DNA of 64,000 nt from Aminipila sp047974845 (GTDB taxonomy: Bacteria; Bacillota; Clostridia; Peptostreptococcales; Anaerovoracaceae). Below, piece after piece: positions 1-8,779 of this stretch. Each line of letters starts with the position of its first letter. Position 1 is the first letter of the stretch. The stretch is taken from contig JBKECQ010000008.1 in the NCBI GenBank assembly GCA_047974845.1, forward strand, positions 1 through 64,000, read 5' to 3'. A program made the translations under genes and the position numbers. Under the pieces are notes generated by a model. The model was not told the origin of the DNA and did not search any database. It saw nothing but the letters and a program-made list of their open reading frames with translations.

Positions 1-49
1 TACATGCTTTTATTTTTTCTTCAACTGTATAACTTGATTTTCTGGACAT
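1..49 (-). CDS. IS3-type transposase OrfA, N-terminal fragment (cut by the window edge)
   Basis: Only 16 codons are visible, starting MSRKSSYTVEEKIKAC. The form 'S-x-YT-x-EEKIKAC' is typical of the helix-turn-helix N-terminus of IS3-family OrfA proteins, which bind the element's ends. A strong ribosome-binding site, GGAGGTGGG, lies eight bases upstream of the ATG at 49. Because the gene leaves the window, it cannot be said whether it is intact. The call rests on a short motif plus the adjacent inverted-repeat-like end. Confidence 0.55.
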   Translation of the reverse strand, partial: MSRKSSYTVEEKIKAC

Positions 50-120
50 AATAAAATCCCACCTCCATAGATAAATGAAATTTAATTATTTCATATGTCT
101 ACTTAAGTGGGATTGTATCA
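1..120 (-). mobile_element. End of an IS3-family (IS150-like) insertion sequence, partial
   Basis: The left edge holds the 5' start of a transposase-like gene reading out of the window. About 70 bases upstream of its start, the minus strand reads TGATACAATCCCACTTAAGT and then AGACAT. This resembles the terminal inverted repeat of IS3/IS150-group elements, which begin with TG and carry an AGTAGACA-type core. The element would therefore end near position 120. The other end, the second orf and any target duplication lie outside the window, so family and boundary are inferred. Confidence 0.55.
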
Positions 121-179
121 GCGTGGCTGGTTATTTTATTGAAAGAAAAGTTAATGGGGGTAAAAAATAAAAGTACTGA

Positions 180-221
180 TAAATAATAAAAAGCAAATAA
201 ACTAATTGTTTACTTGCTTTT
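180..221 (-). terminator. Rho-independent terminator of the flgM-csrA operon
   Basis: On the minus strand a 14-bp stem (one G-U pair) is formed by AAAAGCAAGTAAAC and GTTTATTTGCTTTT around a five-base loop. It is followed by a T-rich run, TTTATTATTT. It lies about 50 bases past the csrA stop, so it probably ends the late flagellar operon. Confidence 0.85.
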
Positions 222-273
222 ATTATAAATTTACAGTATGTAAAATAAATTCTAAAGTATATGCCTCAAAACA

Positions 274-516
274 CTATTTTTTTGATTTTGATAACTTTAC
301 CAAATCTGAAATAAATGTGGAAGAGGGGTTTACTGAATTTGAGGCCGCTTCTTTATTCAACTCCACGGCATCCATTAGTTCCTTCCTTAAAATTTTTACA
401 TCTTTAGGCGCATTAATTGCAATTCTAACTCTATCGCCATTAATTTCTGAAATGGAAATCTCTATATTATCACCGAGAAGAAAAGCTTCACCTTGTTTTC
501 TGGTTAATATAAGCAT
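274..516 (-). CDS. csrA: Carbon storage regulator CsrA
   Basis: This is an 80-residue RNA-binding translational repressor. The start MLILTRKQGEAFLLGDNIEI is the CsrA signature, followed by the VRIAINAPKDVKILRKEL segment that forms the RNA-binding edge of the dimer. In Firmicutes, CsrA represses flagellin translation and is sequestered by FliW. It lies 5 bases after fliW, and its AAAGGAGG ribosome-binding site sits inside the last fliW codons, so translation is probably coupled. The C-terminal tail beyond about residue 60 is Ser/Lys-rich and probably flexible. It is the last gene before the terminator. Confidence 0.97.
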   Translation of the reverse strand: MLILTRKQGEAFLLGDNIEISISEINGDRVRIAINAPKDVKILRKELMDAVELNKEAASNSVNPSSTFISDLVKLSKSKK

Positions 517-521
517 ATAGG

Positions 522-968
522 TTAGACCTCCTTTATAACAACAGAATGACGCATAGAGTAATTTGAATCCTCTAATATAAATTGTTTTGCAACCTTATTT
601 TCTAGATTTATGATAATTGGACACTTAAGGTTTATAGTGGATTCCTCAAAATTATCTCTAATAACAGCGACGCAACAAACCGTATGTTTTGTTTGTTGAC
701 CTAAATTTATTTCTTGTAACTGTTTTTCGGATATTTGATAAGGGTCATAGTCTTGACATATGAAATAAGGATTCATGACTATAAACGCCAGCTCAGGTGT
801 TTCAACTGACTGAAGGCAAAGTAAAAAGTCTTCACTGGTTTGACCGTCATCATCTAAAAAGCTAAGAAGAACGTATTCTTTATTATCTTCAAAACCAAAT
901 AGGCCATTTGGAAAATGAATTATTTCTTCATTATCTAAATCTATTTCTCCAAAATATTTTGTATTCAT
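522..968 (-). CDS. fliW: Flagellar assembly factor FliW
   Basis: A 148-residue protein of normal FliW length. It contains FGEIDLDNEEIIHFPNGLFGFED near the N-terminus and the FIVMNPYFICQDYDPY segment typical of the family. FliW binds either flagellin or CsrA, so flagellin build-up frees CsrA to block flagellin synthesis. Its place directly upstream of csrA in a hook-filament operon matches Bacillus and Clostridium. No flagellin gene is present in the window, so the regulated target must lie elsewhere. Confidence 0.96.
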   Translation of the reverse strand: MNTKYFGEIDLDNEEIIHFPNGLFGFEDNKEYVLLSFLDDDGQTSEDFLLCLQSVETPELAFIVMNPYFICQDYDPYQISEKQLQEINLGQQTKHTVCCVAVIRDNFEESTINLKCPIIINLENKVAKQFILEDSNYSMRHSVVIKEV

Positions 969-995
969 ATATAATTTACCTCTAAATTGTAGTTC

Positions 996-1598
996 TTAAC
1001 CTTTTGTATCAACGTAATTAGGGTCTGCACTAGGGGGAACATAAATAGGGCCTCCTATATAGTCTATAATTACCTCAGGTTTTTGGGTAACTACTAGTTC
1101 AATATTGCCCGGTATAAATTCCAATGGTTCTTTTTGCTGGTTCAAATCAAAGTTGAGTTTATCCATCTCATACCTAATGCTTAAATCTCCAGGCTCCCAA
1201 GTGATTTCAGGAGGTACATCCGGAATCCATTTAATATTTGGAACCTTATGTACATTGTTACCAAGGCGTAAATCAGCGATTTGTTGGAGCGCTTCATCTG
1301 TAAACTGAACCTCCATTAGGATTTCGCCTTCCTGCACAAACCTAGCTGTAGCTTGATATGCGGCTTGTCGTCCTTTTTCCCCATAAGACTCCACAGTTGC
1401 TTTGACAGTAGGAGATACACTATTTCTTGCCTCAAAGGTATCTACATTAAGTTTTATTGGCCTGCTTTTAATTTGTATGCCACCTTTATCAGTGGATAGT
1501 TCCAATTCTGCAGTAGATTGTGCGGGCTTAAACTCACCTACTGTAGTTTTAAATTCAATAGATATAGGAACCGTCTTAATTTCTATGAGCGGCTGCAT
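996..1598 (-). CDS. DUF6470 / YviE-like flagellar-locus protein
   Basis: A 200-residue protein of unknown function, starting MQPLIEIKTVPISIEFKTT and rich in beta-prone segments. Length, sequence style and its position between flgL and fliW match YviE of Bacillus subtilis (DUF6470). No signal peptide or membrane helix is visible, so it is probably cytoplasmic. Family members sit in late flagellar operons, but the biochemical role is not established. It lies 35 bases after flgL and 27 bases before fliW, in the same operon. Confidence 0.85.
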   Translation of the reverse strand: MQPLIEIKTVPISIEFKTTVGEFKPAQSTAELELSTDKGGIQIKSRPIKLNVDTFEARNSVSPTVKATVESYGEKGRQAAYQATARFVQEGEILMEVQFTDEALQQIADLRLGNNVHKVPNIKWIPDVPPEITWEPGDLSIRYEMDKLNFDLNQQKEPLEFIPGNIELVVTQKPEVIIDYIGGPIYVPPSADPNYVDTKG

Positions 1599-1633
1599 TT
1601 ATATCCCTCCTCCTAGTACAACACACTTACTCA

Positions 1634-2671
1634 TTATGACATAAAGTCAATGAATGAATTTGATAATATATTTTTACCTGTTTTTAAAAGAGCTTGAAAC
1701 ATATAGTCTATGGTATTAAGATTCATAATAGCTTCTTCCGCATCAATATATTCTGTTTTACTAGTCTTTTCAGCTAAATTATCTTGAAGGTCTTCTAGCC
1801 TTGTTTGAGTATATTCTAGGAACATACTATCACTTCCTGTTTTGGTTATTGAGTTTAAGACAGTTTGTTTCTGCTCATTAAATTTTGTTAAATATGGATC
1901 TAAGGCCGATTGTGGGCAGTCATTTTCAAGCAGTGTAGCCATTTCTCCAATTAATAAAACGATATTGTTTGATAAACCGTTTTCATCAGTTCCATATCCT
2001 AAAACGTTTATTCCCGGAGTGGAACTATCATAGGCACTACTGCTAACGATTTTATCACCTTCAAAGGAAAGTCCAAAGCCTAAATCTACATAAATGGAAT
2101 CGGTAGATAACTGCTTAAGCAAATCCATAGCGTTTGTCTTTGTACCTGCAAGCTCTGTACCCTCAGGCCAAACATAATCATTTTTACCACTTACATCTAC
2201 ACCCCTGTAAGTAAGAACACCATCTTTTAATTCAAATGGGACTTCACTTACGCTGGCACCGCCAAAGATAAATTTATCACCATATTTTGTATTCATATCC
2301 TTTACAATGGTTTCTTGAACAGCTCTAAATTGTTGTGCAACAATAGCCTTATCTTCAGGAGTGTTATTGGTTCCATTCATAACTCCCAATAAGCTTTTAT
2401 ATACATCTTCTAATGCCTTACTAACCTGCGTCATACTGCTTTCTTTAGTCTGTAAAGTGGATACGCATTCGTCTACATTACTTATATAATCATTTACTTG
2501 AGAAGACTGTCTTCTAAGCTGGTACGCTTTAGCGGCACCGGCAGGATTTTCAGAACCCTTAAAAAATTTACGACCTGTACCAACCTGTTTATTTACATAA
2601 TTTAAATTTCCAAGTGTATCACTAACTCGCCTTGTATACTGACGAGACATCATCGATTGTGTAACTCTCAT
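1634..2671 (-). CDS. flgL: Flagellar hook-filament junction protein FlgL (HAP3)
   Basis: This 345-residue flagellin-like junction protein joins the hook-associated FlgK ring to the filament. The N-terminus MRVTQSMMSRQYTRRVSDTL is the conserved export and polymerisation helix. The C-terminal helix, EEAIMNLNTIDYMFQALLKT, pairs with it in a D0/D1 coiled coil. The middle contains the FGG(A) turn common in FlgL. It follows flgK by 18 bases and is normal in length. Confidence 0.95.
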   Translation of the reverse strand: MRVTQSMMSRQYTRRVSDTLGNLNYVNKQVGTGRKFFKGSENPAGAAKAYQLRRQSSQVNDYISNVDECVSTLQTKESSMTQVSKALEDVYKSLLGVMNGTNNTPEDKAIVAQQFRAVQETIVKDMNTKYGDKFIFGGASVSEVPFELKDGVLTYRGVDVSGKNDYVWPEGTELAGTKTNAMDLLKQLSTDSIYVDLGFGLSFEGDKIVSSSAYDSSTPGINVLGYGTDENGLSNNIVLLIGEMATLLENDCPQSALDPYLTKFNEQKQTVLNSITKTGSDSMFLEYTQTRLEDLQDNLAEKTSKTEYIDAEEAIMNLNTIDYMFQALLKTGKNILSNSFIDFMS

Positions 2672-2689
2672 AATAAATTCACCTCATCA

Positions 2690-5479
2690 TTACCTTCCAA
2701 CTGTACCCATCTGATTTATAATTCGCTCAACAGCTTCATCTAGGGCAGTCATTATTCTAGCAGCGGCATTGTAAGCTTTTTGGAACTGCATGATATTAAC
2801 ACCTTCCTCATCAAGAGAAACACTAGATATTGAATCTTTAGATAGTTGTATGCTGTCAATAACTGTTTTGTGGTTAGCAAATTTGTTACTTGTTGAACTT
2901 ATATCTAAGGATAAAACATTACTAATATTAGCTAGATATTCTTGGAATGTTCCTTTATATAAGAATTTCTCGCTCTTGTAATCAAGCTTACTTGGTGCAG
3001 CATCCAAAATAGGATTTCCTTCCTTATCCTTTGAAAGAGAGCCGTCCACATCAGTTTTATACATAACGCCATCAGAGTTTGCAACTAGTTTAGATGTTTG
3101 TTTGCCATCTGCGTCAGTTGTTATCATTACATAGTTTCCATCGGAATCTTTGCCATTGGCAACAACATTTCCATCGGGATCAAGGTATGTTCCCGGAGTA
3201 GCAGGATCTTCTGATAAAGTTTTTGCATCAAGTTGATATTCTCCACTTGTTCCATCACCTTTATAAACAAGGCCATTTTGATCCACGGATGTGCTTTTTC
3301 CTGTGCCATCAGTATATGTGAATACATTATCGGCAGTCTTAGTATAAACATTACCAGACCCATCAACATAATTATCATCATCTACTTTTGTAAGCTCAAT
3401 ACTCTTATAATTAACCATATCCTTATTGGCAACAAGAACTCCATCAAGAGTATAGTTACCGTCAGAATCTACACCGTTTGCAACAATAGATGTAGTTCCA
3501 TCCGGATTGGTTTTTAAAAAGTTACCATTTGCATCCTTGTTTGGTATAGGTCCTGTTGAATAAGTCATTTTTGATGAAATAGTTGAAATCATCAAAAGGA
3601 TATTATCATTTTTAGCTGAATTATCACCGGCAGCAACACCCTTAGTTCCGGTAATGCCATACTTACCATCTAACCAACCCTCAGCAATCCTAAGGTTTTC
3701 TGCGGTAAATGTTGAAGACCCATCAGATGTTTGGAACAAGTTTTCTGAAATAGGAGTATCTTCTTTATCATTAATCTTATTCAGAGTAGTTGCCAATTGG
3801 TTAGCAAGAGAGTCCAACATTTTTTCATAATATCCAACGCCTCTTACCTCAGTTGAATTGTAATTAAAGATTCCTTCACAATTCAGCATATCTAAAGCTC
3901 CCTTTAGTTCTCCGGGAGAACCTAGTTCTTCAGCGTTAAATGAACTTTCAAAGACAACGCCTATTGCAGCAAGGGAATCTCTATCAATTTTATCATAATT
4001 ACTACCGACTTTCCATTGTACGGGGTTACCGTCTGCATCTACAATAGGATTTCCACCGGCATCTGTAAAACTATAAAAACAACTATTATAGTCTCCCTCA
4101 GTCCATTTTTGTGTTGCGGTAATACCGTGGGCTGCCAAAGTATTTTTTAATGCGGCATCATAACTGGTGATACCATTAGCATATTTCGTTGCAGTAGAAT
4201 TGATGTCTTTAAGTTTATCTCTTTCTTTTGCCGCAGCATCACGCTTACTATAAAGATCTGTTCTAACTTTAACAGCATCATTTACAGCCTTTTCCAGTGC
4301 TTTCTTTTCATCTGCTGTTGGAGGGTTAACCTTGTCTGCAAGTCGGTCGCTAAGAGCCTTTCTTGCCGTTTCAATAGCAGTGTTTGCCGCGTCAATTTGC
4401 TCGTTAAAGCCTCCGGCACCGGTTATTGAATCAGATATTTCCGTAATTTTAGCTCCCAATTCCTTGTAAGTTAAAGCCGGAATAGGAGGGACTGCAGTAG
4501 GGTCACCGGGATACATTTTAGCTAAATCGTCATTAATAGACTGTAGCGTTGAATTTCCTATGGCTATAGCCTTAAGAAGGTCGTTAATCTTAGTAACCGC
4601 CTCCTTAGCAGGTAAAGCAGAGTTATCAATAGTAACAATTGCTTTGTCTGTTCCGTCCTCTCCCTTGGTCTTAACGTTAAAGATTGCGGAAGAGTCATTA
4701 AAGATTAGAGGCTCTGAATTTCCGTCAGATCCAACCATGTTAATTGTAACATCTTCAACGACAATGCCACCGGCTACTTCCTTTGGTGAATATTTAACGT
4801 CAATTTTCATGTAATTTGAAAGTTCATCAAGAAGTAGGTTCCTTTCGTCCTTTAGCTCTAAAGCCGGACCACCATTAGCTTGAACTTCCCTAATACTTTT
4901 ATTTAATCCAGCGATATTAGTCATTAAGTCGTTAATCTTTTTAACCGTAACTTCGCTGAGGTTATATTCCTTTTCTTCACGTACAGTGTTAATTTGTGAT
5001 GCATATTGATTAAACTGCTTTACAAGAGTATTAGCGGCATCTCTTACAATACTGTCAAATTCAGGGCTTTCTGCATTTGCAGCCAAAGATTGTAGCTTGC
5101 TTACAAAGTCACTAAAGCTACTCATAAGACCGCTTTTTTCAATTTCATCGAAAATCATTGACAAGTCTTCCATGGTATCTAATTTAGTACCTTCTTCGCC
5201 TAAATTTGCTGCTTCACGTCTAAATCGAACATCCAAAAACGGGTCTCGGCATTGAGAGATACTTCCAATAACAACGCCTTGTCCTACCATGGTAGACGAT
5301 TTTGTTCCGTATCTATCACCAAAGCCACTTGCAACAGCGGAGTATATATCTGCGCGCTGTCTTGTGTAACCTGTCTTACCAACGTTTGAAATATTTTGAC
5401 CGGTTATATCTAGTTGTTTTTGTGCAACATTCATGCCTCTTAAGGCAGTTGTAAAAGAATAAAAAGTTGATCTTAACAT
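2690..5479 (-). CDS. flgK: Flagellar hook-associated protein FlgK (HAP1), strongly enlarged
   Basis: FlgK caps the hook and seats FlgL and the filament. The N-terminal signature (MLRSTFYSFTTALRGMNVAQ, then ISNVGKTGYTRQ) and the C-terminal helix (EEGVNIMQFQKAYNAAARIM) are intact. At 929 residues it is far longer than the usual 450-650. Two insertions explain most of this: a helical, Lys/Ala-rich stretch at about residues 290-440, and a Gly/Asp/Asn-rich region at about 645-830 with repeated 'DSDGNY', 'VANGxDSDGN' and 'DGN' units. Both would project from the conserved core. No frameshift was seen. It follows flgN by 15 bases. Confidence 0.95.
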   Translation of the reverse strand: MLRSTFYSFTTALRGMNVAQKQLDITGQNISNVGKTGYTRQRADIYSAVASGFGDRYGTKSSTMVGQGVVIGSISQCRDPFLDVRFRREAANLGEEGTKLDTMEDLSMIFDEIEKSGLMSSFSDFVSKLQSLAANAESPEFDSIVRDAANTLVKQFNQYASQINTVREEKEYNLSEVTVKKINDLMTNIAGLNKSIREVQANGGPALELKDERNLLLDELSNYMKIDVKYSPKEVAGGIVVEDVTINMVGSDGNSEPLIFNDSSAIFNVKTKGEDGTDKAIVTIDNSALPAKEAVTKINDLLKAIAIGNSTLQSINDDLAKMYPGDPTAVPPIPALTYKELGAKITEISDSITGAGGFNEQIDAANTAIETARKALSDRLADKVNPPTADEKKALEKAVNDAVKVRTDLYSKRDAAAKERDKLKDINSTATKYANGITSYDAALKNTLAAHGITATQKWTEGDYNSCFYSFTDAGGNPIVDADGNPVQWKVGSNYDKIDRDSLAAIGVVFESSFNAEELGSPGELKGALDMLNCEGIFNYNSTEVRGVGYYEKMLDSLANQLATTLNKINDKEDTPISENLFQTSDGSSTFTAENLRIAEGWLDGKYGITGTKGVAAGDNSAKNDNILLMISTISSKMTYSTGPIPNKDANGNFLKTNPDGTTSIVANGVDSDGNYTLDGVLVANKDMVNYKSIELTKVDDDNYVDGSGNVYTKTADNVFTYTDGTGKSTSVDQNGLVYKGDGTSGEYQLDAKTLSEDPATPGTYLDPDGNVVANGKDSDGNYVMITTDADGKQTSKLVANSDGVMYKTDVDGSLSKDKEGNPILDAAPSKLDYKSEKFLYKGTFQEYLANISNVLSLDISSTSNKFANHKTVIDSIQLSKDSISSVSLDEEGVNIMQFQKAYNAAARIMTALDEAVERIINQMGTVGR

Positions 5480-5494
5480 ACAGTCCTCCGTATT

Positions 5495-6007
5495 TTAAAC
5501 TTTGGTAGATTGAAATTTACCTGTGGTATTTGCAAATGTAGATTTGGAATTTTGGTTATTTTGCTGACCGGATACTTTGTCATAAATGCCAAGATTGCTG
5601 TCAGCTGAAGAAGAACCACCAAACTTTTCCATAGTCGCTTCAATAGTATGAAGCTTAATTTCAATATGAGTTTTAATTGTTTCAATAAGATTTTTAAATT
5701 CAGTGGTTTTTATGGATAAAGTGTCATAGGAGCTTTGAAGGTTTTCTTTTTCTTGACCTTCAGCTAATGAAATAATGTCTCTATACGTGAGATTTTCTAT
5801 TCCAAGATTTCTCTGTGTCGTTTCACGTTTTTGATCTAAGCCTCTAAGTTGAAGCAAATATACTTGCTCTTCTTTTAAAAAAGTGTTAAGTAAGTCATTA
5901 TCCTTACTTTGCACTGCTTCTAATTTGCTTCTTTCAAAATCTATGAGTTTATCCATAAGTGTTATATATTCATTTATAATATTATGTATATCGTTAAATT
6001 TTTCCAT
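5495..6007 (-). CDS. flgN: FlgN-type flagellar export chaperone
   Basis: A 170-residue, mostly helical cytoplasmic protein starting MEKFNDIHNIINEYITLMDK. Size, coiled-coil character and position between flgM and flgK match FlgN, the chaperone that escorts FlgK and FlgL to the export gate. The last 40 residues are Ser/Asn/Gln-rich and probably disordered, as in other FlgN proteins. Sequence conservation in this family is low, so the call relies mainly on context. Confidence 0.88.
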   Translation of the reverse strand: MEKFNDIHNIINEYITLMDKLIDFERSKLEAVQSKDNDLLNTFLKEEQVYLLQLRGLDQKRETTQRNLGIENLTYRDIISLAEGQEKENLQSSYDTLSIKTTEFKNLIETIKTHIEIKLHTIEATMEKFGGSSSADSNLGIYDKVSGQQNNQNSKSTFANTTGKFQSTKV

Positions 6008-6021
6008 TATTTTAGCTCCCC

Positions 6022-6333
6022 TTATTTTTCAAAATCCATAAGTAATAGCTTTTTTGCGATATCGGTTGCCCCGATTTCGTACTCGCCTTTTGAAATCTGT
6101 TCTGAAAGTGTATTTAACTCTTCAGATGAATGCTCAGCCTTAACCTCAGAAGAAATTTTTCCGCGTAAAGAGCTTAAAAATTGAGCATCTGCTATCTGAT
6201 CTCGTGACGCACTAATTGTAATTGAATCCATATTTTGAAGATGACTTTTAAAATTAGGAGTTTCAACACGAGTTTGTTTTTGAGTATTCTTTTTTTCAAT
6301 TGGGGTAGTAAAATAACTTCCATTAATTTTCAT
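6022..6333 (-). CDS. flgM: Anti-sigma-28 factor FlgM
   Basis: FlgM binds the flagellar sigma factor (FliA, at 21113) until the hook is finished and FlgM is exported. The start MKINGSYF was chosen because AGAGGTG lies seven bases upstream. An in-frame ATG ten codons earlier has no such site. The 103-residue protein has the expected disordered N-terminal half and a C-terminal sigma-binding helical half (IADAQFLSSLRGKI onward, ending DIAKKLLLMDFEK). It is first in the late flagellar operon, just after a sigma-28 promoter. Confidence 0.93.
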   Translation of the reverse strand: MKINGSYFTTPIEKKNTQKQTRVETPNFKSHLQNMDSITISASRDQIADAQFLSSLRGKISSEVKAEHSSEELNTLSEQISKGEYEIGATDIAKKLLLMDFEK

Positions 6334-6378
6334 AATAAACACCTCTTTTATGTTTGCCTGCATAAAACTTCAAATTAT

Positions 6379-6405
6379 ATATCGGATTTATTTAAAGAAT
6401 CTTTA
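6379..6405 (-). promoter_or_regulatory. Sigma-28 (FliA) promoter of the flgM operon
   Basis: On the minus strand TAAA (6405-6402) is followed after 16 bases by CCGATAT (6385-6379). This equals the Bacillus sigma-D consensus in both boxes and spacing. It lies about 46 bases upstream of the flgM start. The operon for the anti-sigma factor, chaperone and hook-filament proteins would thus depend on FliA, giving FlgM feedback control. Confidence 0.9.
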
Positions 6406-6499
6406 GTAAAAAATAAAAAAGGACAACAAAAAGTTTGAAATACGGGTAAATTTACACGAGAAACAAGGGGAGAGCATATTGACAATTACATTAGTTTTA

Positions 6500-6558
6500 A
6501 GAAATAAAAAAACCGTGTAAGATTTCAAATAAGAATTTAAAATCATACACGGGTTTTA
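6500..6558 (-). terminator. Rho-independent terminator after the FtsA-like gene
   Basis: On the minus strand AAAACCCGTGTATGATTT pairs, with two small irregularities, with AAATCTTACACGGTTTT. The stem is followed by a T-rich run. It lies about 60 bases past the stop of the FtsA-like gene and separates the chemotaxis operon from the flgM promoter. Confidence 0.85.
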
Positions 6559-6619
6559 TCAGTTAAGTTTTCAATAAAATTTTTTTAATAATTATTCTTG
6601 TAAAGCTATTGTTCTTTGT

Positions 6620-8761
6620 CTACTCTTCACTCCATTTGATAATCGCTACGTCATGAGACCTTATTGGGTCTGCATAGTTTGCGTCAACACCATTAAGCGT
6701 AATGATTAAATCGCCTTTAGGCTGTGTCATATCGAGATCCACATATTTAAGCAAATGCATCATAATCAGTGGTTCTGCAGTTTCTTGAACTAAGTTAAGA
6801 GGTCTGCCGTTAAGAATAACATCTATACTAAGCTTGTTATTACTTTGAATTTCAACGTCCGCACTTTGAACTTCAATATCCTGACTCTTGCTTTCAGGTA
6901 CATCTTCAGATAAAAAGAGTGATATTGATGATGACTCCGGTTCATGAGAGTATATCTTATTAATCTGCACTTTTGATGAAGCATGGTGAGCTTGCTCATC
7001 CTTTTCCGGTACAGAATCCGAAGCTTCATTACTAACAAAGTTCAGCTCTATAGAGGAAGATGGATTGTTGCTGTTGTTACTATTGTCAATAGAGTTACTG
7101 TTGTTACTACTGTCAATAGCATTACTGTTGACACATTCTAAATCGGCTAAGGGATTAATATTTACAATAATATTATCCATATAAGAAACTTTATGACTCG
7201 TTAATATGCTATCATCAAGATGATTAATAATGGAGTCGTTTACATATAGCGATTCAATATGACGAGGATTAAATTGTTCCAACACCTGTTTTAATGTTAA
7301 TGAGGGAACAACACCATTTTTCGCTAATGTAACTGTTATATCATCACCTTGCTTAATTTCTGTTTCAATATTTGCTAGTGCTCCGTTTACCAATATTTCT
7401 CCGGGAACACCATGTGAACCCTTTATGGTTTTTTTCTCACCATTTAGAGTATATATAAGATTTGGCGCACTCAAACCTATAAGGGATGATGGTTTAATGC
7501 CGGAAAGCATAAGCGCATCGATGACTTTTATGGTTTGATGATTAAACAGCATTACTCGTTTCCCGTTTACAGATATAGCAAAGAAATCACAGCCCCTATA
7601 AAGGGAAGAAACAATACCAATACCTATCGGGGTTACAAATGTTGGGCTATATAAGCTCTCGCTGAACAATGATAAGTTATTATCAGTATTAGCAACACCA
7701 ATTGCAACTCTATTTGTGGGCATACCAAGCTTGTCTGCTAAAATTTCACAAAGTCCTCTGATTTGACTTCCTCCACCTACTAAAAATACAGCTGCTGGAG
7801 CAGTACCGTTTAGTAAAAGAATTCTTTGACTAATAGCATCTGCTAGAGCATGAATGGTATCGGTAACAGAGTTAAAGCCTTCATCGGGGGTAATAGTAAC
7901 TTCGTTACCTAATATGTCTTTAAAGTCTATATTTTCGTCTCCGTTTAGTGCTAGTTTAATTTTTTCAGCGGTGGCAAAATTCGTTAGATAAGTTCTCATA
8001 AGGCCTTCGGTAATTTCGTCACCTGCAATGGTAACCATATCGTATGCTATAACGCTACCATCTCGAGAAATTGCTATATCAGACGTACCGCCGCCTATAT
8101 CTACAAGGGCTATATTTAAAAATCTTACATCTTCCGGTACAACTGCATGAATTGCAGCTATAGGTTCTAGTGTTAGATTGTCAACTTCAAGACAACAGCG
8201 TGCAGTAACAGCGTAAAGGCTAATTAGTACACTGGTTGGAAGGAAGGCGGCAATAATATTGGTTTTAGCCTTGCTCCCTTTTTGTCCTTCAAGATTTTTA
8301 ATCTTATAATTATCCAGTGAATAATCGGTTACACTATACCCTACACAATAATAATCTTTACTGTTTGATTCAAGAGTATCAGACTGATTAAGAAAACTTT
8401 GCTGTGCCTTCTCAATAGCAGAATACTCCATATATTGAACCAGTTTTTCAGTGATTGGTTCATTTGGGATAAGGTCATGACAAAAAGATGCAGAGATAGT
8501 TTTCAAGGCTCTACCTGCGGCAGCTATTGACACCTTTGTAAATGTTTGACCACTACGTTCTTGTAATTTATTCTTTACACTGTTTACTACTTTAGCAACT
8601 AAGTCAATATCTTCAATTTGACCATCGCGCATTGCACGTTTTTCATGGAATTCTTGCTCGTAATCTAATATACTAAAGCAACCATCCTTTATAGCTCCTA
8701 CAATACCAACAACGGAGCGGGTTCCTATATCAAGTGCAAATATAATTTTTTTGTCATCCAT
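6620..8761 (-). CDS. FtsA/PilM-like actin-fold ATPase with a long C-terminal extension
   Basis: A 713-residue protein of the FtsA/PilM/MreB actin-like superfamily. The nucleotide-site motifs are DIGTRSV (residues 11-17), DIGGGTSD (221-228) and VGGGSQIRG (328-336). FtsA is about 420 residues; here the ATPase-like part continues to about 540, followed by an Asn/Ser-rich linker (545-570) and a folded-looking C-terminal domain. No typical C-terminal FtsA membrane helix is visible. It lies 18 bases after cheB at the end of a chemotaxis operon, so a role in flagellar or chemoreceptor-array organisation is more likely than division, but this is inference. Confidence 0.75.
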   Translation of the reverse strand: MDDKKIIFALDIGTRSVVGIVGAIKDGCFSILDYEQEFHEKRAMRDGQIEDIDLVAKVVNSVKNKLQERSGQTFTKVSIAAAGRALKTISASFCHDLIPNEPITEKLVQYMEYSAIEKAQQSFLNQSDTLESNSKDYYCVGYSVTDYSLDNYKIKNLEGQKGSKAKTNIIAAFLPTSVLISLYAVTARCCLEVDNLTLEPIAAIHAVVPEDVRFLNIALVDIGGGTSDIAISRDGSVIAYDMVTIAGDEITEGLMRTYLTNFATAEKIKLALNGDENIDFKDILGNEVTITPDEGFNSVTDTIHALADAISQRILLLNGTAPAAVFLVGGGSQIRGLCEILADKLGMPTNRVAIGVANTDNNLSLFSESLYSPTFVTPIGIGIVSSLYRGCDFFAISVNGKRVMLFNHQTIKVIDALMLSGIKPSSLIGLSAPNLIYTLNGEKKTIKGSHGVPGEILVNGALANIETEIKQGDDITVTLAKNGVVPSLTLKQVLEQFNPRHIESLYVNDSIINHLDDSILTSHKVSYMDNIIVNINPLADLECVNSNAIDSSNNSNSIDNSNNSNNPSSSIELNFVSNEASDSVPEKDEQAHHASSKVQINKIYSHEPESSSISLFLSEDVPESKSQDIEVQSADVEIQSNNKLSIDVILNGRPLNLVQETAEPLIMMHLLKYVDLDMTQPKGDLIITLNGVDANYADPIRSHDVAIIKWSEE

Positions 8762-8779
8762 ATCAGAATTGTAACTCCT

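Noticed and set aside
206..520. Open reading frame opposite csrA
   Set aside because: It is antisense to a clear csrA gene and has no homology or ribosome-binding site.
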